A DNA stretch of 64,000 bases from Candidatus Woesearchaeota archaeon (lineage in GTDB: Archaea > Nanobdellota > Nanobdellia > Woesearchaeales > UBA9642). Location of the stretch: NCBI GenBank assembly GCA_003599145.1, contig QZIT01000005.1:446330-510329 (forward strand), read 5' to 3'. Numbering within the stretch: the stretch's first letter is position 1; each line of letters starts with the position of its first letter. Made by a program: the position numbers and the translations under genes. The notes under the pieces are model-generated. The model was not told where the DNA came from and made no database searches. It saw only the letters and a program-made list of their open reading frames with translations. Positions 1 through 8,138 of the stretch are shown piece after piece.

Positions 1-2880
1 GCAGGATACCCTGGAACAAGCTATAGCTTACCGGGAATAAGAGTGGCAGATACTCAATTTATAGGCGATACTTATTTCACCCCAGGAGATACCTATACGG
101 TAATCAACAAAATAAGAATGGATTATCCAGGTAACTACGAGATTAACGCAGATATTGACAATACCAACATCTTTGCAGAAACAAATGAAAACAACAACAA
201 ACTGAAAAAAACATTTTCCATACAGGGACCCTCTCAATCTGCTGATTTAACGGTTGAAAGCATCACCCTTAACCCTAGCACTCCAAAAGTAGGAGAGCCT
301 GCAACCATGACTATAGTCTATAGAAATAATGGAAACATTGATGCAGCCTATCCTGGAGCAGGATGGTCAATGTTGCCTTCTTATTGGACAGATACGCAAA
401 TGCAATACATTGGTGATACCTATTTAACACCAGGAGATTCCTACACAGTCATTGCAAAGGTTATTTTCAGCAAGCCAGGAGAATACAAAGTCAATGCAGA
501 CATTGACAACACCAATCTTTTTGCAGAGAGCAATGAAAACAACAACAAACTTACCAAATCATTTAGTGTCATTGACAATGCAAATAAAAAGCCAGATTTT
601 ATTGTTGAAAGCATCGTCATGAGTCCCAACAATCCAAATAACGGAGATACTGTAAATGTTGCCTACACCTTTAAGAATATTGGAACAGTTTCTGCACAAG
701 CAGGCACCACTATAAGCTTCAAAGACTCAAACAATAATGAAATCCCTCAGGTCAGTGCACAAGTTACTGGGGATAGTTACTTAGACCCTCAGGAAGCCTT
801 TATCATAACGATAACCGTGAAACCATCAACAGGAACATACACAGCATCAGCAGAAATCGATAACAATTATGTCGTTGATGAATACAACGAAGATAACAAT
901 AAAATGCAGAACACATTTTATGTTGGAGGAACAGAAGGTTCAAAACCAGATTTTGGCATTGCAGCTATCGCGTATAGTCCGCAAAATCCAAAAGTAGGCG
1001 ACATTGTAACCGTCACCTACAGCTTAATCAACAATGGACCTACTGCAGGCAATATCAATTATCATTTGTATCTGAACAGCCCTGATAAAACACTTGAAGA
1101 ACTTAACAGAGAAGAAAGCGGCGATAATTACCTGCAATCAGGAGAAAAATTGTCAGTGAAAATAAAATACAATCTTGACAAGGCAGGATATCACACAGCA
1201 AACGCACTTATTGATGAAAGCAACAGTGTTGATGAGGGAAACGAGCACAACAATTACTACGCAACAAGCTTCTCTGTAAGCCCTGAAGGCTCATCAAATA
1301 TGCTTGTCTATCTGGATCAAAAATTCAAATTACAGGAAGACCAGACTGCAAATGTTATTGATTATAACAATATGGAGATTAAAGCATTAAGTGTTGAAGA
1401 CGATGAGGCAACCTTGCAAATCTCTGGAACAGAAAAGCAAAAAGGGAAAATCATCCTGCACAGGGATGTGTTGAAATGCGACGATGACAGCTACGACAAA
1501 TCTGCGCCAGATGACGGAAAACAAGTATTTGAGGTTGGAGAAGGAACTGATTATTGGAATTTCAACTGCCAGAACAGAAAGCAAGAGCAATGTTATGATG
1601 ATGGCAGCTTTGACACGTATTATAAAGAATGGTGCGAATATCCAACGTCAACAGGATTTTCAACAAAGATAGAGTTGGATGAAGGAGAAACAGAAACCGT
1701 TAACGGAGTGAAAATAACGCTTGTTGGCCTTCAAGATGACACGGCAATTCTGCTTGTTTCAAAAAAATATGTCGAGTATGGCGGAGTCAATATAGGCATA
1801 GAGCCAAGAGTCAATACTATAGATGAAGACGAAAAAGCAGAATATATCCTGACGGTAAAAGATACTCATCCGCAGGTTGCAGCAGTGTGCACTCCTGATG
1901 GCAGCAGCTGCACTTCTCCAAAGTACACGTACAATATTGCAATCTTCGGATTGCCCTTTGAAACGAATCTGCCATCAACAGTTACGTTGAATGCAGGTGA
2001 GAAGAAGGAAATAAAGTTTGTTGTTGACAGTTCTGAAGATAAACAAATACCGCTCATTCAAGACGTGAGCATTTCTGTAAACAGCGCAGGAAATGTCAAC
2101 AGCGGACAGGGAACAGCAAGCATAGTCTTTGAGAGCGAAACTGCTGCTCAAGAATATTGCTTGAACAATGCAGACAATGAGCAAAAGTACAACTCATGCA
2201 TCAAAAAAATTAACGTCAAAGAAGCAGTAACCAGAGAAACAAGCAGGTATCATAACACGTATAAATTTGCAGTCCGCGTTTATAATGGTGAAGCAAGCGA
2301 TGTGGCCTTTGCAACGCTGAATATCAAATCAACAGATATACCTTTTCCAGAATTTCCAACAGAAACTATGGAAATTCCCTTGGAAAAAGGATGGAACCTT
2401 GTCAGCTTTAAGGGCAGCAAATTTGTAGGGTTTGAAAGCAATACGTGCACGGACAGCAAAAAAATGATTGCCTTTGTCTACCTGCCTGAGCAAAAAAGAT
2501 ATGTGAACATTGTCAATGCAAAAGAAATCTTGGGAAACGCATTTGAAGAGTTTTTATCCAAAAATTCCTTTTGGGTGTACTCTTTCAATGACTGCGATAT
2601 TACTGTAAATATTGAATACTATGTTGTCTATAATGACCTGTCATTGTCAGAAGGATGGAACTTGCTTCCTATAACAGAAGACATGATAGGTAAGAGCACT
2701 GACGACATAGACAACAACTGCGAACTTGAAAAGCTGTATGTCTGGAAAGACCAGCAGTGGGAAAGAATCACTGAAGAGTACACGTTCAGCAGCAATGACT
2801 TGGGTGTTGTCATAAAATCAAGGAATTACTGCCAGCTTGGAGAAACCGTCATTGACAACCCTCCAGCACTGCCAAACTAA
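1..2880 (+). CDS. CARDB-repeat surface/adhesin-like protein (5' end cut by window)
   Basis: The frame is open from base 1, so the N-terminus lies outside the window; 959 residues are visible. The first ~410 residues are about four tandem CARDB-type Ig-like repeats, each ending in a D-N-x-N-x-V/F-x-E-x-N-E-x-N-N-x-K/Y pattern (D-I-D-N-T-N, E-N-N-N-K-L). A cysteine-containing beta-rich region follows, and then two copies of a G-W-N-L repeat (E-K-G-W-N-L-V-S-F near 800, S-E-G-W-N-L-L-P-I near 890). No C-terminal membrane anchor or sorting signal is visible. CARDB domains occur in extracellular proteins, so a secreted or cell-surface role is inferred; the ligand is unknown. A small lipoprotein gene starts one base after the stop. 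Confidence 0.85.
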   Translation, partial: AGYPGTSYSLPGIRVADTQFIGDTYFTPGDTYTVINKIRMDYPGNYEINADIDNTNIFAETNENNNKLKKTFSIQGPSQSADLTVESITLNPSTPKVGEPATMTIVYRNNGNIDAAYPGAGWSMLPSYWTDTQMQYIGDTYLTPGDSYTVIAKVIFSKPGEYKVNADIDNTNLFAESNENNNKLTKSFSVIDNANKKPDFIVESIVMSPNNPNNGDTVNVAYTFKNIGTVSAQAGTTISFKDSNNNEIPQVSAQVTGDSYLDPQEAFIITITVKPSTGTYTASAEIDNNYVVDEYNEDNNKMQNTFYVGGTEGSKPDFGIAAIAYSPQNPKVGDIVTVTYSLINNGPTAGNINYHLYLNSPDKTLEELNREESGDNYLQSGEKLSVKIKYNLDKAGYHTANALIDESNSVDEGNEHNNYYATSFSVSPEGSSNMLVYLDQKFKLQEDQTANVIDYNNMEIKALSVEDDEATLQISGTEKQKGKIILHRDVLKCDDDSYDKSAPDDGKQVFEVGEGTDYWNFNCQNRKQEQCYDDGSFDTYYKEWCEYPTSTGFSTKIELDEGETETVNGVKITLVGLQDDTAILLVSKKYVEYGGVNIGIEPRVNTIDEDEKAEYILTVKDTHPQVAAVCTPDGSSCTSPKYTYNIAIFGLPFETNLPSTVTLNAGEKKEIKFVVDSSEDKQIPLIQDVSISVNSAGNVNSGQGTASIVFESETAAQEYCLNNADNEQKYNSCIKKINVKEAVTRETSRYHNTYKFAVRVYNGEASDVAFATLNIKSTDIPFPEFPTETMEIPLEKGWNLVSFKGSKFVGFESNTCTDSKKMIAFVYLPEQKRYVNIVNAKEILGNAFEEFLSKNSFWVYSFNDCDITVNIEYYVVYNDLSLSEGWNLLPITEDMIGKSTDDIDNNCELEKLYVWKDQQWERITEEYTFSSNDLGVVIKSRNYCQLGETVIDNPPALPN

Positions 2881-2881
2881 C

Positions 2882-3061
2882 ATGAAAACCGTTTTTTTAT
2901 TTTTTTGTATGCTGCTCTTGATTACTGCATGCGTTCCTCTTGAACCTGTTCCTCAAGATACGAACGAATCAGAACAAAACTCGCAGGATAATCAGAGCAG
3001 TGATGCAATAGAAGATATTTTTGCAGACACCGACACCCCTCCCCCGGTAATGCCTTCTTAG
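2882..3061 (+). CDS. small lipoprotein, 59 aa
   Basis: The start is the ATG at 2882, one base after the surface-protein stop; a longer in-frame start inside that gene is unnecessary. Residues 1-18 are a basic-hydrophobic signal sequence ending in a lipobox (L-I-T-A-C), with the Cys near residue 18 as the predicted lipidation site. The rest is a short acidic, Asn/Gln/Ser-rich tail ending in a proline run, with no fold expected. It is probably co-transcribed with the CARDB protein and exported; its function is unknown. It converges on the RIO kinase gene, whose stop is 4 nt away. Confidence 0.65.
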   Translation: MKTVFLFFCMLLLITACVPLEPVPQDTNESEQNSQDNQSSDAIEDIFADTDTPPPVMPS

Positions 3062-3064
3062 GCA

Positions 3065-3745
3065 TTACTTTTTTATTTCTTTTAACAGCAGCTCTTCATC
3101 GGCATTATTCTTAAAAAAAGAAACAATATTGTGAATATCCCTCTGCAGTAATTCCACATGGTTTGGACTTTTTGTTGTTGTTGATTGCGAAAAATCAATA
3201 AAGACAGGCTTTTCTTTATCATTAAGAATGTTGTATTCTGATAAATCTCCATGCACCAATCCATGATGATATAATTTTTTCATAGTAAGCACAATCTCAT
3301 CAAAAAATGCCTTTGGATTTTTGGGAAATGCATTTTTTAAAGGCGGTGCTGGACCATCGTTTCCCACAACAGACATAACAATAATATTATACTTCAAGGC
3401 GATAGGCTTGGGAACGGCAATCACTTCCTGGGCCATAAGCAGATTTCTGTATTCTCTCTGGGTCCATGCAAAAACAATTTCTCGTTTGCTTTTTTTCAGG
3501 TGGATATATCGTTGATCAGCTTTGATGTAGGAATACATTCTATTAAAATTGCAATTTTCCAGACGGTAAATTTTAACGATGACTCGTTCATTGTCCTTAG
3601 TGAGAGCGGTCATGACATTCGATTCTTTTCCAATAAAGAGCGGACTTTCGAGCTCCTTAAAATAGCCCTCAGTGCTTAGTTTGAAAATGTTGGCTAAAGA
3701 AAACTGAGAGAATACGTTTTTATAGACTTTCCATGCTTCTCTCAT
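3065..3745 (-). CDS. rio1: RIO1-type serine/threonine protein kinase
   Basis: 226 residues. RIO hallmarks are in order: a Gly-poor P-loop (G-K-E-S-N-V, ~39-44), the ATP-binding Lys in V-K-I-Y-R (K58), the catalytic loop H-G-D-L-S-E-Y-N (D167) and the metal-binding I-D-F-S-Q (D184; many RIO1 proteins have I-D-V-S-Q). RIO1 kinases/ATPases act in late small-subunit ribosome maturation in archaea and eukaryotes. The protein is short but complete. Two tandem TATA-like elements at 3763-3788 lie at promoter distance from the ATG. Confidence 0.9.
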   Translation of the reverse strand: MREAWKVYKNVFSQFSLANIFKLSTEGYFKELESPLFIGKESNVMTALTKDNERVIVKIYRLENCNFNRMYSYIKADQRYIHLKKSKREIVFAWTQREYRNLLMAQEVIAVPKPIALKYNIIVMSVVGNDGPAPPLKNAFPKNPKAFFDEIVLTMKKLYHHGLVHGDLSEYNILNDKEKPVFIDFSQSTTTKSPNHVELLQRDIHNIVSFFKNNADEELLLKEIKK

Positions 3746-3762
3746 AGTAGTATGTTTATTTG

Positions 3763-3788
3763 TTTATTTTTATAGTTTATTTTTATAG
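3763..3788 (-). promoter_or_regulatory. tandemly duplicated TATA element upstream of rio1
   Basis: On the plus strand the 13-base unit TTTATTTTTATAG occurs twice with no gap (3763-3775 and 3776-3788). On the minus strand each copy reads CTATAAAAATAAA, a good archaeal TATA box. The proximal copy lies about 18-30 bases before the rio1 ATG, the distal one 13 bases further. The duplication could give two start sites or be simple slippage in AT-rich DNA. Confidence 0.5.
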
Positions 3789-3817
3789 CTTGTATGCTTC
3801 TTTTTATTCATTTTTCA

Positions 3818-3855
3818 ATTTCTTAAAAATAAAAAAAGAAAAAAAAATAAAAAAA
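3818..3855 (-). terminator. T-rich terminator after dnaG
   Basis: Immediately downstream of the dnaG stop the minus strand is a series of long T-runs broken by single A or C bases. Archaeal RNA polymerase terminates at such oligo-T stretches without a hairpin. It also separates dnaG from the rio1 promoter. Confidence 0.5.
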
Positions 3856-5151
3856 TTACAAGTCATCGCCTGTCAAAATACCTGTTTTTGGAGATGACGT
3901 TACTTTCGTACTCATGGCAACAAGATAGCTGACATTTGCAGATTCTGCCGCTGTCAAAAGCTCTTTGGTAGCTACACCGTCAAAAACAACAGCGAAGATA
4001 CCTGAAGTCATGCTTTTCAAGGTGCTTTCGAGTTCAGTCACAGGCAACTTTCCAAGAATGTTGAACTTTTCATCCAAGATGTAAGCGCCTCTAGTTCCTA
4101 TCAAATCTTCAAGCATATCTCTAAATAAGTCAAACTCTTCTTCTTTCAATTGCTTTTTCTTAACAGAGGTTTGCACAGGAACTGGCTTTTTCTGCTGCTT
4201 TGGATCAAACTTTGCATCTTGTTTTTGTTCAACTCTCTGCTCAGGCTTTACTTCAGTTCTTTGCTCTGTCCTTTGTTCAGGTCTTGCATCAGGACGCTTC
4301 TGCGGATTAGGTATGCTTAAAGAAAATTCCAATTTTGCCTGTTCACTGGCAATTCTGCTTCGCAGTGCCTTGTGAATTTCTTTCTTGGTAATTTCCTCTA
4401 CTTCTTTTCCGTCAGGAGCTTTTGCAACAAAGTCAATTTCAGAAACATTGTACAACTCCTGCAAAATCAGGTTTCCTCCTCTATCGCCATCGACAAATGC
4501 CGTCAACGTTTTCTTTTTTGACAGCTCTATGATGGTCTGGGGAACGCTGGTTCCATTTAAAGCAATGACGTTCTTAAATCCGTGTTTCAACAAGTTCAAG
4601 ACGTCTGCTCTTCCCTCTACTACAATAAGCTCATCACTGTCGTCAATCGAAGGTCCTGCAGGAAGTCGTTCTCTTCCATATTCTGTAATTTCCATTACCC
4701 TGACGCTGTAGGCAACTTCATCTGCCAGTTCCTGAGAATCAGGCATAACCTGATCCATAAGGTTTCTCAGCAGTTCTTTTGCCCTTTCAATGACAAACTC
4801 TCTCTTGCTAATTCTTACATCCTCTATTTTATCTACTTTTATTTTTGCATTGCATGGACCTATTCTTTGAATAATCTCCAATGCAGCTCCAACAATGGAT
4901 GTTTCTGCCTTATCAAGAGAACTTGGAAGTATGATTTCTCCAACGGTTTTTCCGCTTCGGATGTCTAAATTTACTTCAATTCTGCCAATTTTTCCTGAAC
5001 GTTGTAACTCTCTTAATTCTAAGTCTGCCCCCAATAAACCTTCTGTCTGGCCAAAAATAGCTCCAATGACATCTGGCTTGTCAACGACTCCTTCAATGCT
5101 TATTGTTGCGTGAACAATGTATTTTGCTGCTACCGGGCTTATTTTACCCAT
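3856..5151 (-). CDS. dnaG: archaeal DnaG primase-like TOPRIM protein (exosome-associated)
   Basis: 431 residues starting M-G-K-I-S-P-V-A-A-K-Y-I-V-H-A, the typical archaeal DnaG N-terminus. The TOPRIM domain spans about 172-250, with the catalytic Glu in V-V-E-G-R-A-D (E179) and the metal-binding D-G-D (221-223). Residues ~285-325 are a Pro/Gln/Arg/Glu-rich linker, then a conserved C-terminal domain. Archaeal DnaG synthesises RNA primers weakly and is a stable exosome subunit that binds poly(A). A strong SD (GGAGGG) lies 7 nt before the ATG. Upstream is the H/ACA-like RNA with no clear separate dnaG promoter, so a shared transcript is possible. Confidence 0.95.
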   Translation of the reverse strand: MGKISPVAAKYIVHATISIEGVVDKPDVIGAIFGQTEGLLGADLELRELQRSGKIGRIEVNLDIRSGKTVGEIILPSSLDKAETSIVGAALEIIQRIGPCNAKIKVDKIEDVRISKREFVIERAKELLRNLMDQVMPDSQELADEVAYSVRVMEITEYGRERLPAGPSIDDSDELIVVEGRADVLNLLKHGFKNVIALNGTSVPQTIIELSKKKTLTAFVDGDRGGNLILQELYNVSEIDFVAKAPDGKEVEEITKKEIHKALRSRIASEQAKLEFSLSIPNPQKRPDARPEQRTEQRTEVKPEQRVEQKQDAKFDPKQQKKPVPVQTSVKKKQLKEEEFDLFRDMLEDLIGTRGAYILDEKFNILGKLPVTELESTLKSMTSGIFAVVFDGVATKELLTAAESANVSYLVAMSTKVTSSPKTGILTGDDL

Positions 5152-5245
5152 AGTAATCCCTCCTTTGTATTCTTTAGAGAAGTAGGTATTGCAACGTTAT
5201 GCACTTTTCTTGTGAATCAGTGAATATGATGTGAATACCCCTTCT

Positions 5246-5304
5246 AGAACAAGATAGACCTATTCAATGAATAAGTGATATGGTGAATATGAGGATCTTG
5301 TTCT
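5246..5304 (-). repeat. long inverted repeat in the dnaG leader (possible third guide-RNA hairpin)
   Basis: A perfect 10-bp inverted repeat (AGAACAAGAT at 5246-5255, ATCTTGTTCT at 5295-5304) encloses a shorter one (TATTCA/TGAATA). Read on the minus strand, the inner stem ends 15 nt before an AGA that follows the outer stem, which resembles the spacing of an H/ACA hairpin with an ANA box. No kink-turn is apparent, so it may simply be a structured dnaG leader or a transcript-processing signal. Confidence 0.45.
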
Positions 5305-5312
5305 TTTTGAAA

Positions 5313-5467
5313 TGTCGCCCGATACACTAACTCTCCTGCTCAGAGCCTGATGTACATCACTGCTCACAGGAGGACTCTCGTGTCGGGCTGTCCTGTGTAA
5401 GAGTGTCTCCTAATCATGACCGAACCGAAGTTCGAGCTCATAAGAGGACCCATTCACACAAATCGGC
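5313..5467 (-). ncRNA. double-hairpin H/ACA-type guide RNA (candidate, 23S helix 69 target)
   Basis: On the minus strand two hairpins are each followed by ACA. Hairpin 1 (5394-5460) closes with TGTGT/ACACA, has a C-UUCG-G tetraloop at its tip and is followed by GG then ACA (5389-5391). Hairpin 2 (5317-5388) has a 9-bp lower stem (GCCCGACAC with GTG-TA-TCGGGC), an internal pocket (left GAGAGUC, right AGUUA), a 6-bp stem (CUCCUG/CAGGAG) and then a UGA/UGAG kink-turn-like element; the stem is followed by G and ACA (5313-5315). The upper stem lies 16-17 nt from ACA in both, near the archaeal H/ACA norm. Pocket 2 is complementary to UAACU and GACUCUC, which flank AU in the conserved archaeal/eukaryotic 23S/28S helix 69 segment. 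The 5' end is inferred from the TATA box at 5486-5500. Confidence 0.72.
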
Positions 5468-5485
5468 GTAATTTGGGGAAGTTGG

Positions 5486-5500
5486 AAGTATATATAAAGG
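5486..5500 (-). promoter_or_regulatory. TATA box for the H/ACA-like RNA
   Basis: The minus strand reads CCTTTATATATACTT, a strong archaeal TATA box. Its centre is about 26 nt upstream of position 5467, just before the first hairpin. No ORF follows for more than 300 nt, so it most simply serves the RNA (and perhaps dnaG by read-through). Confidence 0.7.
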
Positions 5501-5545
5501 TTGTGCAGTATAGAATTACTTTCTATATGGAAAATAATTAAGAAA

Positions 5546-6115
5546 TTAGGCATACACAAACTGCAATTCCATTTCCATAAGCCTTTTGAAATTTTTCTTG
5601 TTCTCATGCAGAGGTATCCATTCGTACAAAAGCAGATGAATAGGATGCCACAAGGTTACCCAAGAGCCTACAAAAAGGCTTTCAGAAACAATGTGCCAGA
5701 AAACGCTATCTGGAAAATAATGCTGTATTAAAAAAGAGAGCGCAATAAGGCTGATAAAAATAAAAAATGCGAAAAGCAAGATTCTTCTTGCCTTTATAAC
5801 CCGTCTATCTAAATGCAGTTGATTATCCAAATATTCAAATTCAAAATGATGATGGAAAGCTGTTCTTATATCCTGCTCATGCTTCTGCAATTTTTTGTTC
5901 ATATGCAGAACTGTTTTTACCTTATGACGGTGGGGGAAAAAAACAATCTGTTCAGCCAGTTCAGAGGCAATTCTAGGATTCAAATCCCTTTGATGCAAAG
6001 GAGAAGGATCGTGTTTTGCAAAGAGTTCATCCAACGAATCAGCAGCAATATCTACGCAGTAAGCATCATTTTCCTTGCGATAATGCCCCAATAAAAGGTG
6101 TTCCATAGTCTTCAT
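5546..6115 (-). CDS. conserved two-TM membrane protein with DPSP-x3-RDL motif
   Basis: 189 residues from the ATG at 6115 (GGTGA 7 nt upstream); ATG 6106 is the alternative, nearer the expected TSS from the TATA element at ~6131-6138. The longer open frame to 6184 crosses that TATA box and is not used. The soluble N-terminus carries D-S-L-D-E-L-F and D-P-S-P-L-H-Q-R-D-L, a pattern I associate with an uncharacterised bacterial/archaeal family, then a His-rich stretch and two hydrophobic segments (~115-135 and ~145-160). No enzymatic motif is visible and function is unknown. Confidence 0.7.
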   Translation of the reverse strand: MKTMEHLLLGHYRKENDAYCVDIAADSLDELFAKHDPSPLHQRDLNPRIASELAEQIVFFPHRHKVKTVLHMNKKLQKHEQDIRTAFHHHFEFEYLDNQLHLDRRVIKARRILLFAFFIFISLIALSFLIQHYFPDSVFWHIVSESLFVGSWVTLWHPIHLLLYEWIPLHENKKNFKRLMEMELQFVYA

Positions 6116-6218
6116 CAGATTCACCAGTATATAAATCTTGTTTACGATGGAAAAGTAAATAAACAGCTGAAAAAAGGTAATCAAAAGATTTTTATAGATG
6201 TTTGCCTAGAAAAAAGAA

Positions 6219-6830
6219 GTGTTACCCAAGAAATTCATCCTCTTATTGATAATTCTTCTGGCAGTAACTGGGTGCGAAATACATGATAATGATATTGCGT
6301 TTTATAATCTCACAGCCTGGGGTTATGTTTTTATATTGTGTGTAGGAGTCATTATACTAGCAATAAAACTACATAATAATTTACAAAAAGAGCAATTAGA
6401 TTATCAATTTAAAAAATACGTAATTATGGGCGGAGTAACAATTCTTGCGAATTATATCTTGCTCGTACTTTATTCGCCCACCTTCTCAAGCATTGTAGGC
6501 GTAATAATACTCTCGCTCATTAATATAGTTCCTGTTTTAGAATTCTTACCGCACATCCTGCTTATTTCTTACGTACTCTTTAAATTGTTGAATATGCTAC
6601 GATTATTAAAATTTCATTACTTCATTCCTTTAACCGTTTGGCTATTGTATGTTTTGCTTCACTTCCAAGGATTATTTTTTAATGAATTTCCCTATCTAAT
6701 TGATGAACTTTTACGCGGCAGTCATTTCACAAGCGTTATTTGGAAAACTACGGCTTTATGTGTTATTTTATTAGCAGTTCTAGAAATAAGCATATATATA
6801 ATGAAAAGAAAAAAGAATATAAACAGCTGA
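6219..6830 (+). CDS. polytopic membrane protein with N-terminal lipobox-like signal
   Basis: 203 residues beginning at a GTG. A TATA element at ~6184-6197 (GATTTTTATAG) lies about 25 nt upstream, so a leaderless GTG start is plausible. The N-terminus is K-K-F-I-L-L-L-I-I-L-L-A-V-T-G-C-E, a signal ending in a lipobox-like T-G-C. About five further hydrophobic segments follow and the C-terminus is Lys-rich and cytoplasmic. A lipobox followed by several TM helices is uncommon, so the first segment could just be a TM helix. No family is recognised. Confidence 0.6.
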   Translation: MLPKKFILLLIILLAVTGCEIHDNDIAFYNLTAWGYVFILCVGVIILAIKLHNNLQKEQLDYQFKKYVIMGGVTILANYILLVLYSPTFSSIVGVIILSLINIVPVLEFLPHILLISYVLFKLLNMLRLLKFHYFIPLTVWLLYVLLHFQGLFFNEFPYLIDELLRGSHFTSVIWKTTALCVILLAVLEISIYIMKRKKNINS

Positions 6831-6844
6831 AAGGTTCTGCAGGC

Positions 6845-7645
6845 ATGAACGTTTCAAAGTTGTACCCAACCATGGGCTTTAATCCAAAAGGGTTGCACTG
6901 TAGTTTTATTTTTCACCAGTTTATTGAGCTAGGAACTTTTCAGCCAGACATAGCTAAAAGCTTAGATGTGCTTATTGAAGAGCATAAGGCGTTTTATGAA
7001 CAGCTTGAAGCAAAGCTTCCCAGTGCAAAAGAAATAAGAGAAGCGTTTCCATGGCAGGAATGGCAATACTGTCAGGCATTTTCAGGCTTAAAAGAAGACA
7101 TTGCATATAACGGAGACAAGCATCAGGTAACTATAGACCATAAATCAATGCCTTATGCACCTTCTCTATTGCTGGAATCTGCAAGTGGCTTTCTCAATGT
7201 TCAACTGCATAACTGTGCAGTGCCTCAGCTTGCCATAATCATGTACAAGCACGGATTGCATGCATTGCAAAAAGTCTATCAGGCATATGGCTTTGATGAA
7301 AGTTTTCTTCCTACCTTGACCTTTGATATTTCCGGTGCTTCTTTAAGCGTTCCTTTTCCTGTTGTTTGCACACATTTACGCATAGTCGATGCAATCTTGG
7401 CATATGCAAAGGGTGTTCCTCACCACAAAATAGTCATCAGGGAGGATGCACAGTATCATGCACAAGCTGTTGTAGAGGGAATTCCCTTAGAAAGAAAAGC
7501 TGATGGAAAACAGGGAACATTCACCGCGTTTATTCCAAGAACAAAAAAGAAAAGAAATGAAATAGCAACAGACTTATTGCATATTGCTGTTCTGCAAAGC
7601 CAAGGTTTGTATTATGCGAATGACCATCAAGAGGAAGAACAATGA
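6845..7645 (+). CDS. uncharacterised soluble protein, 266 aa
   Basis: The start is placed at ATG 6845, 15 nt after the preceding stop; an upstream in-frame ATG at 6740 would overlap the membrane protein heavily. The sequence looks like a mixed alpha/beta globular protein, starting M-N-V-S-K-L-Y-P-T-M-G-F and with a basic K-K-K-R patch near the C-terminus. No catalytic motif or known family is recognised. Its stop overlaps the next gene's start by 4 nt (ATGA), so the two are translationally coupled. Confidence 0.7.
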   Translation: MNVSKLYPTMGFNPKGLHCSFIFHQFIELGTFQPDIAKSLDVLIEEHKAFYEQLEAKLPSAKEIREAFPWQEWQYCQAFSGLKEDIAYNGDKHQVTIDHKSMPYAPSLLLESASGFLNVQLHNCAVPQLAIIMYKHGLHALQKVYQAYGFDESFLPTLTFDISGASLSVPFPVVCTHLRIVDAILAYAKGVPHHKIVIREDAQYHAQAVVEGIPLERKADGKQGTFTAFIPRTKKKRNEIATDLLHIAVLQSQGLYYANDHQEEEQ

Positions 7646-8136
7646 GCTATCCCATCATGCATGAATTTTTGAGAGGACTGAGCAGAGACGTTTTAGATAC
7701 AACAGTGCAAGAGCTTATTGAAAAACTCATGCAAGATAAATTTTCTTTTGCCGTGCATCAGGTTGCCCCAGGAACATCTGATAATAATTATGCTGCGCAA
7801 GAAATAGGACCAATCTTTGGATATAACAGAACAGGATTGATACCCTTTTTTTCAGACCCTACAGGAGAGATCAAAGGCGGCATAATTCTTGTAGAGAAAA
7901 AGTTGATTTATTGTACGCGAGCAGCGCCGCTAGAAAGGCAAAGAGATAAATTCGTTTGGGATTACGCACATGACCACTACTATGCTCCTGTAGATTTCAA
8001 AACCGTTGTACAGGAATTTGTCGATGCAGGCTATACTTTGCACCGTTCATCTGAAATAGCATATGACCCTCAAAAATTATTTTTATTAAAAACAGAACCC
8101 ATAAGAGAAATGAATGTTTCTGAGCTCCATGCATAG
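7642..8136 (+). CDS. uncharacterised soluble protein, 164 aa
   Basis: It overlaps the preceding gene by ATGA. The protein has no signal or TM segment. A G-P-I-F-G-Y-N-R-T-G-L stretch and a C-terminal half rich in aromatic residues, His and Asp (W-D-Y-A-H-D-H-Y-Y) are visible, but I recognise no family. The tight coupling to 6845-7645 suggests a shared complex or pathway. It converges on the YdeI-like gene with a 2-nt gap. Confidence 0.65.
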   Translation: MSYPIMHEFLRGLSRDVLDTTVQELIEKLMQDKFSFAVHQVAPGTSDNNYAAQEIGPIFGYNRTGLIPFFSDPTGEIKGGIILVEKKLIYCTRAAPLERQRDKFVWDYAHDHYYAPVDFKTVVQEFVDAGYTLHRSSEIAYDPQKLFLLKTEPIREMNVSELHA

Positions 8137-8138
8137 AT

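Noticed and set aside
4385-4968. Plus-strand ORFs inside dnaG
   Set aside because: They are antisense shadows of a well-conserved gene with no SD or promoter.
5411-5459. tRNA-like GTTCGAGCTC stretch
   Set aside because: It resembles a T-loop but no 5-bp T-arm, anticodon arm or acceptor stem can be drawn around it.
5313-5467. 5S rRNA or SRP RNA
   Set aside because: The plus strand has a CCGAACCGAAGTTCGAGCTC stretch resembling 5S loop regions, and the size could suit SRP RNA. However, the rest of 5S does not fold, no GGAA/AGCAG SRP domain IV is found, and the promoter and ACA boxes point to the minus strand.
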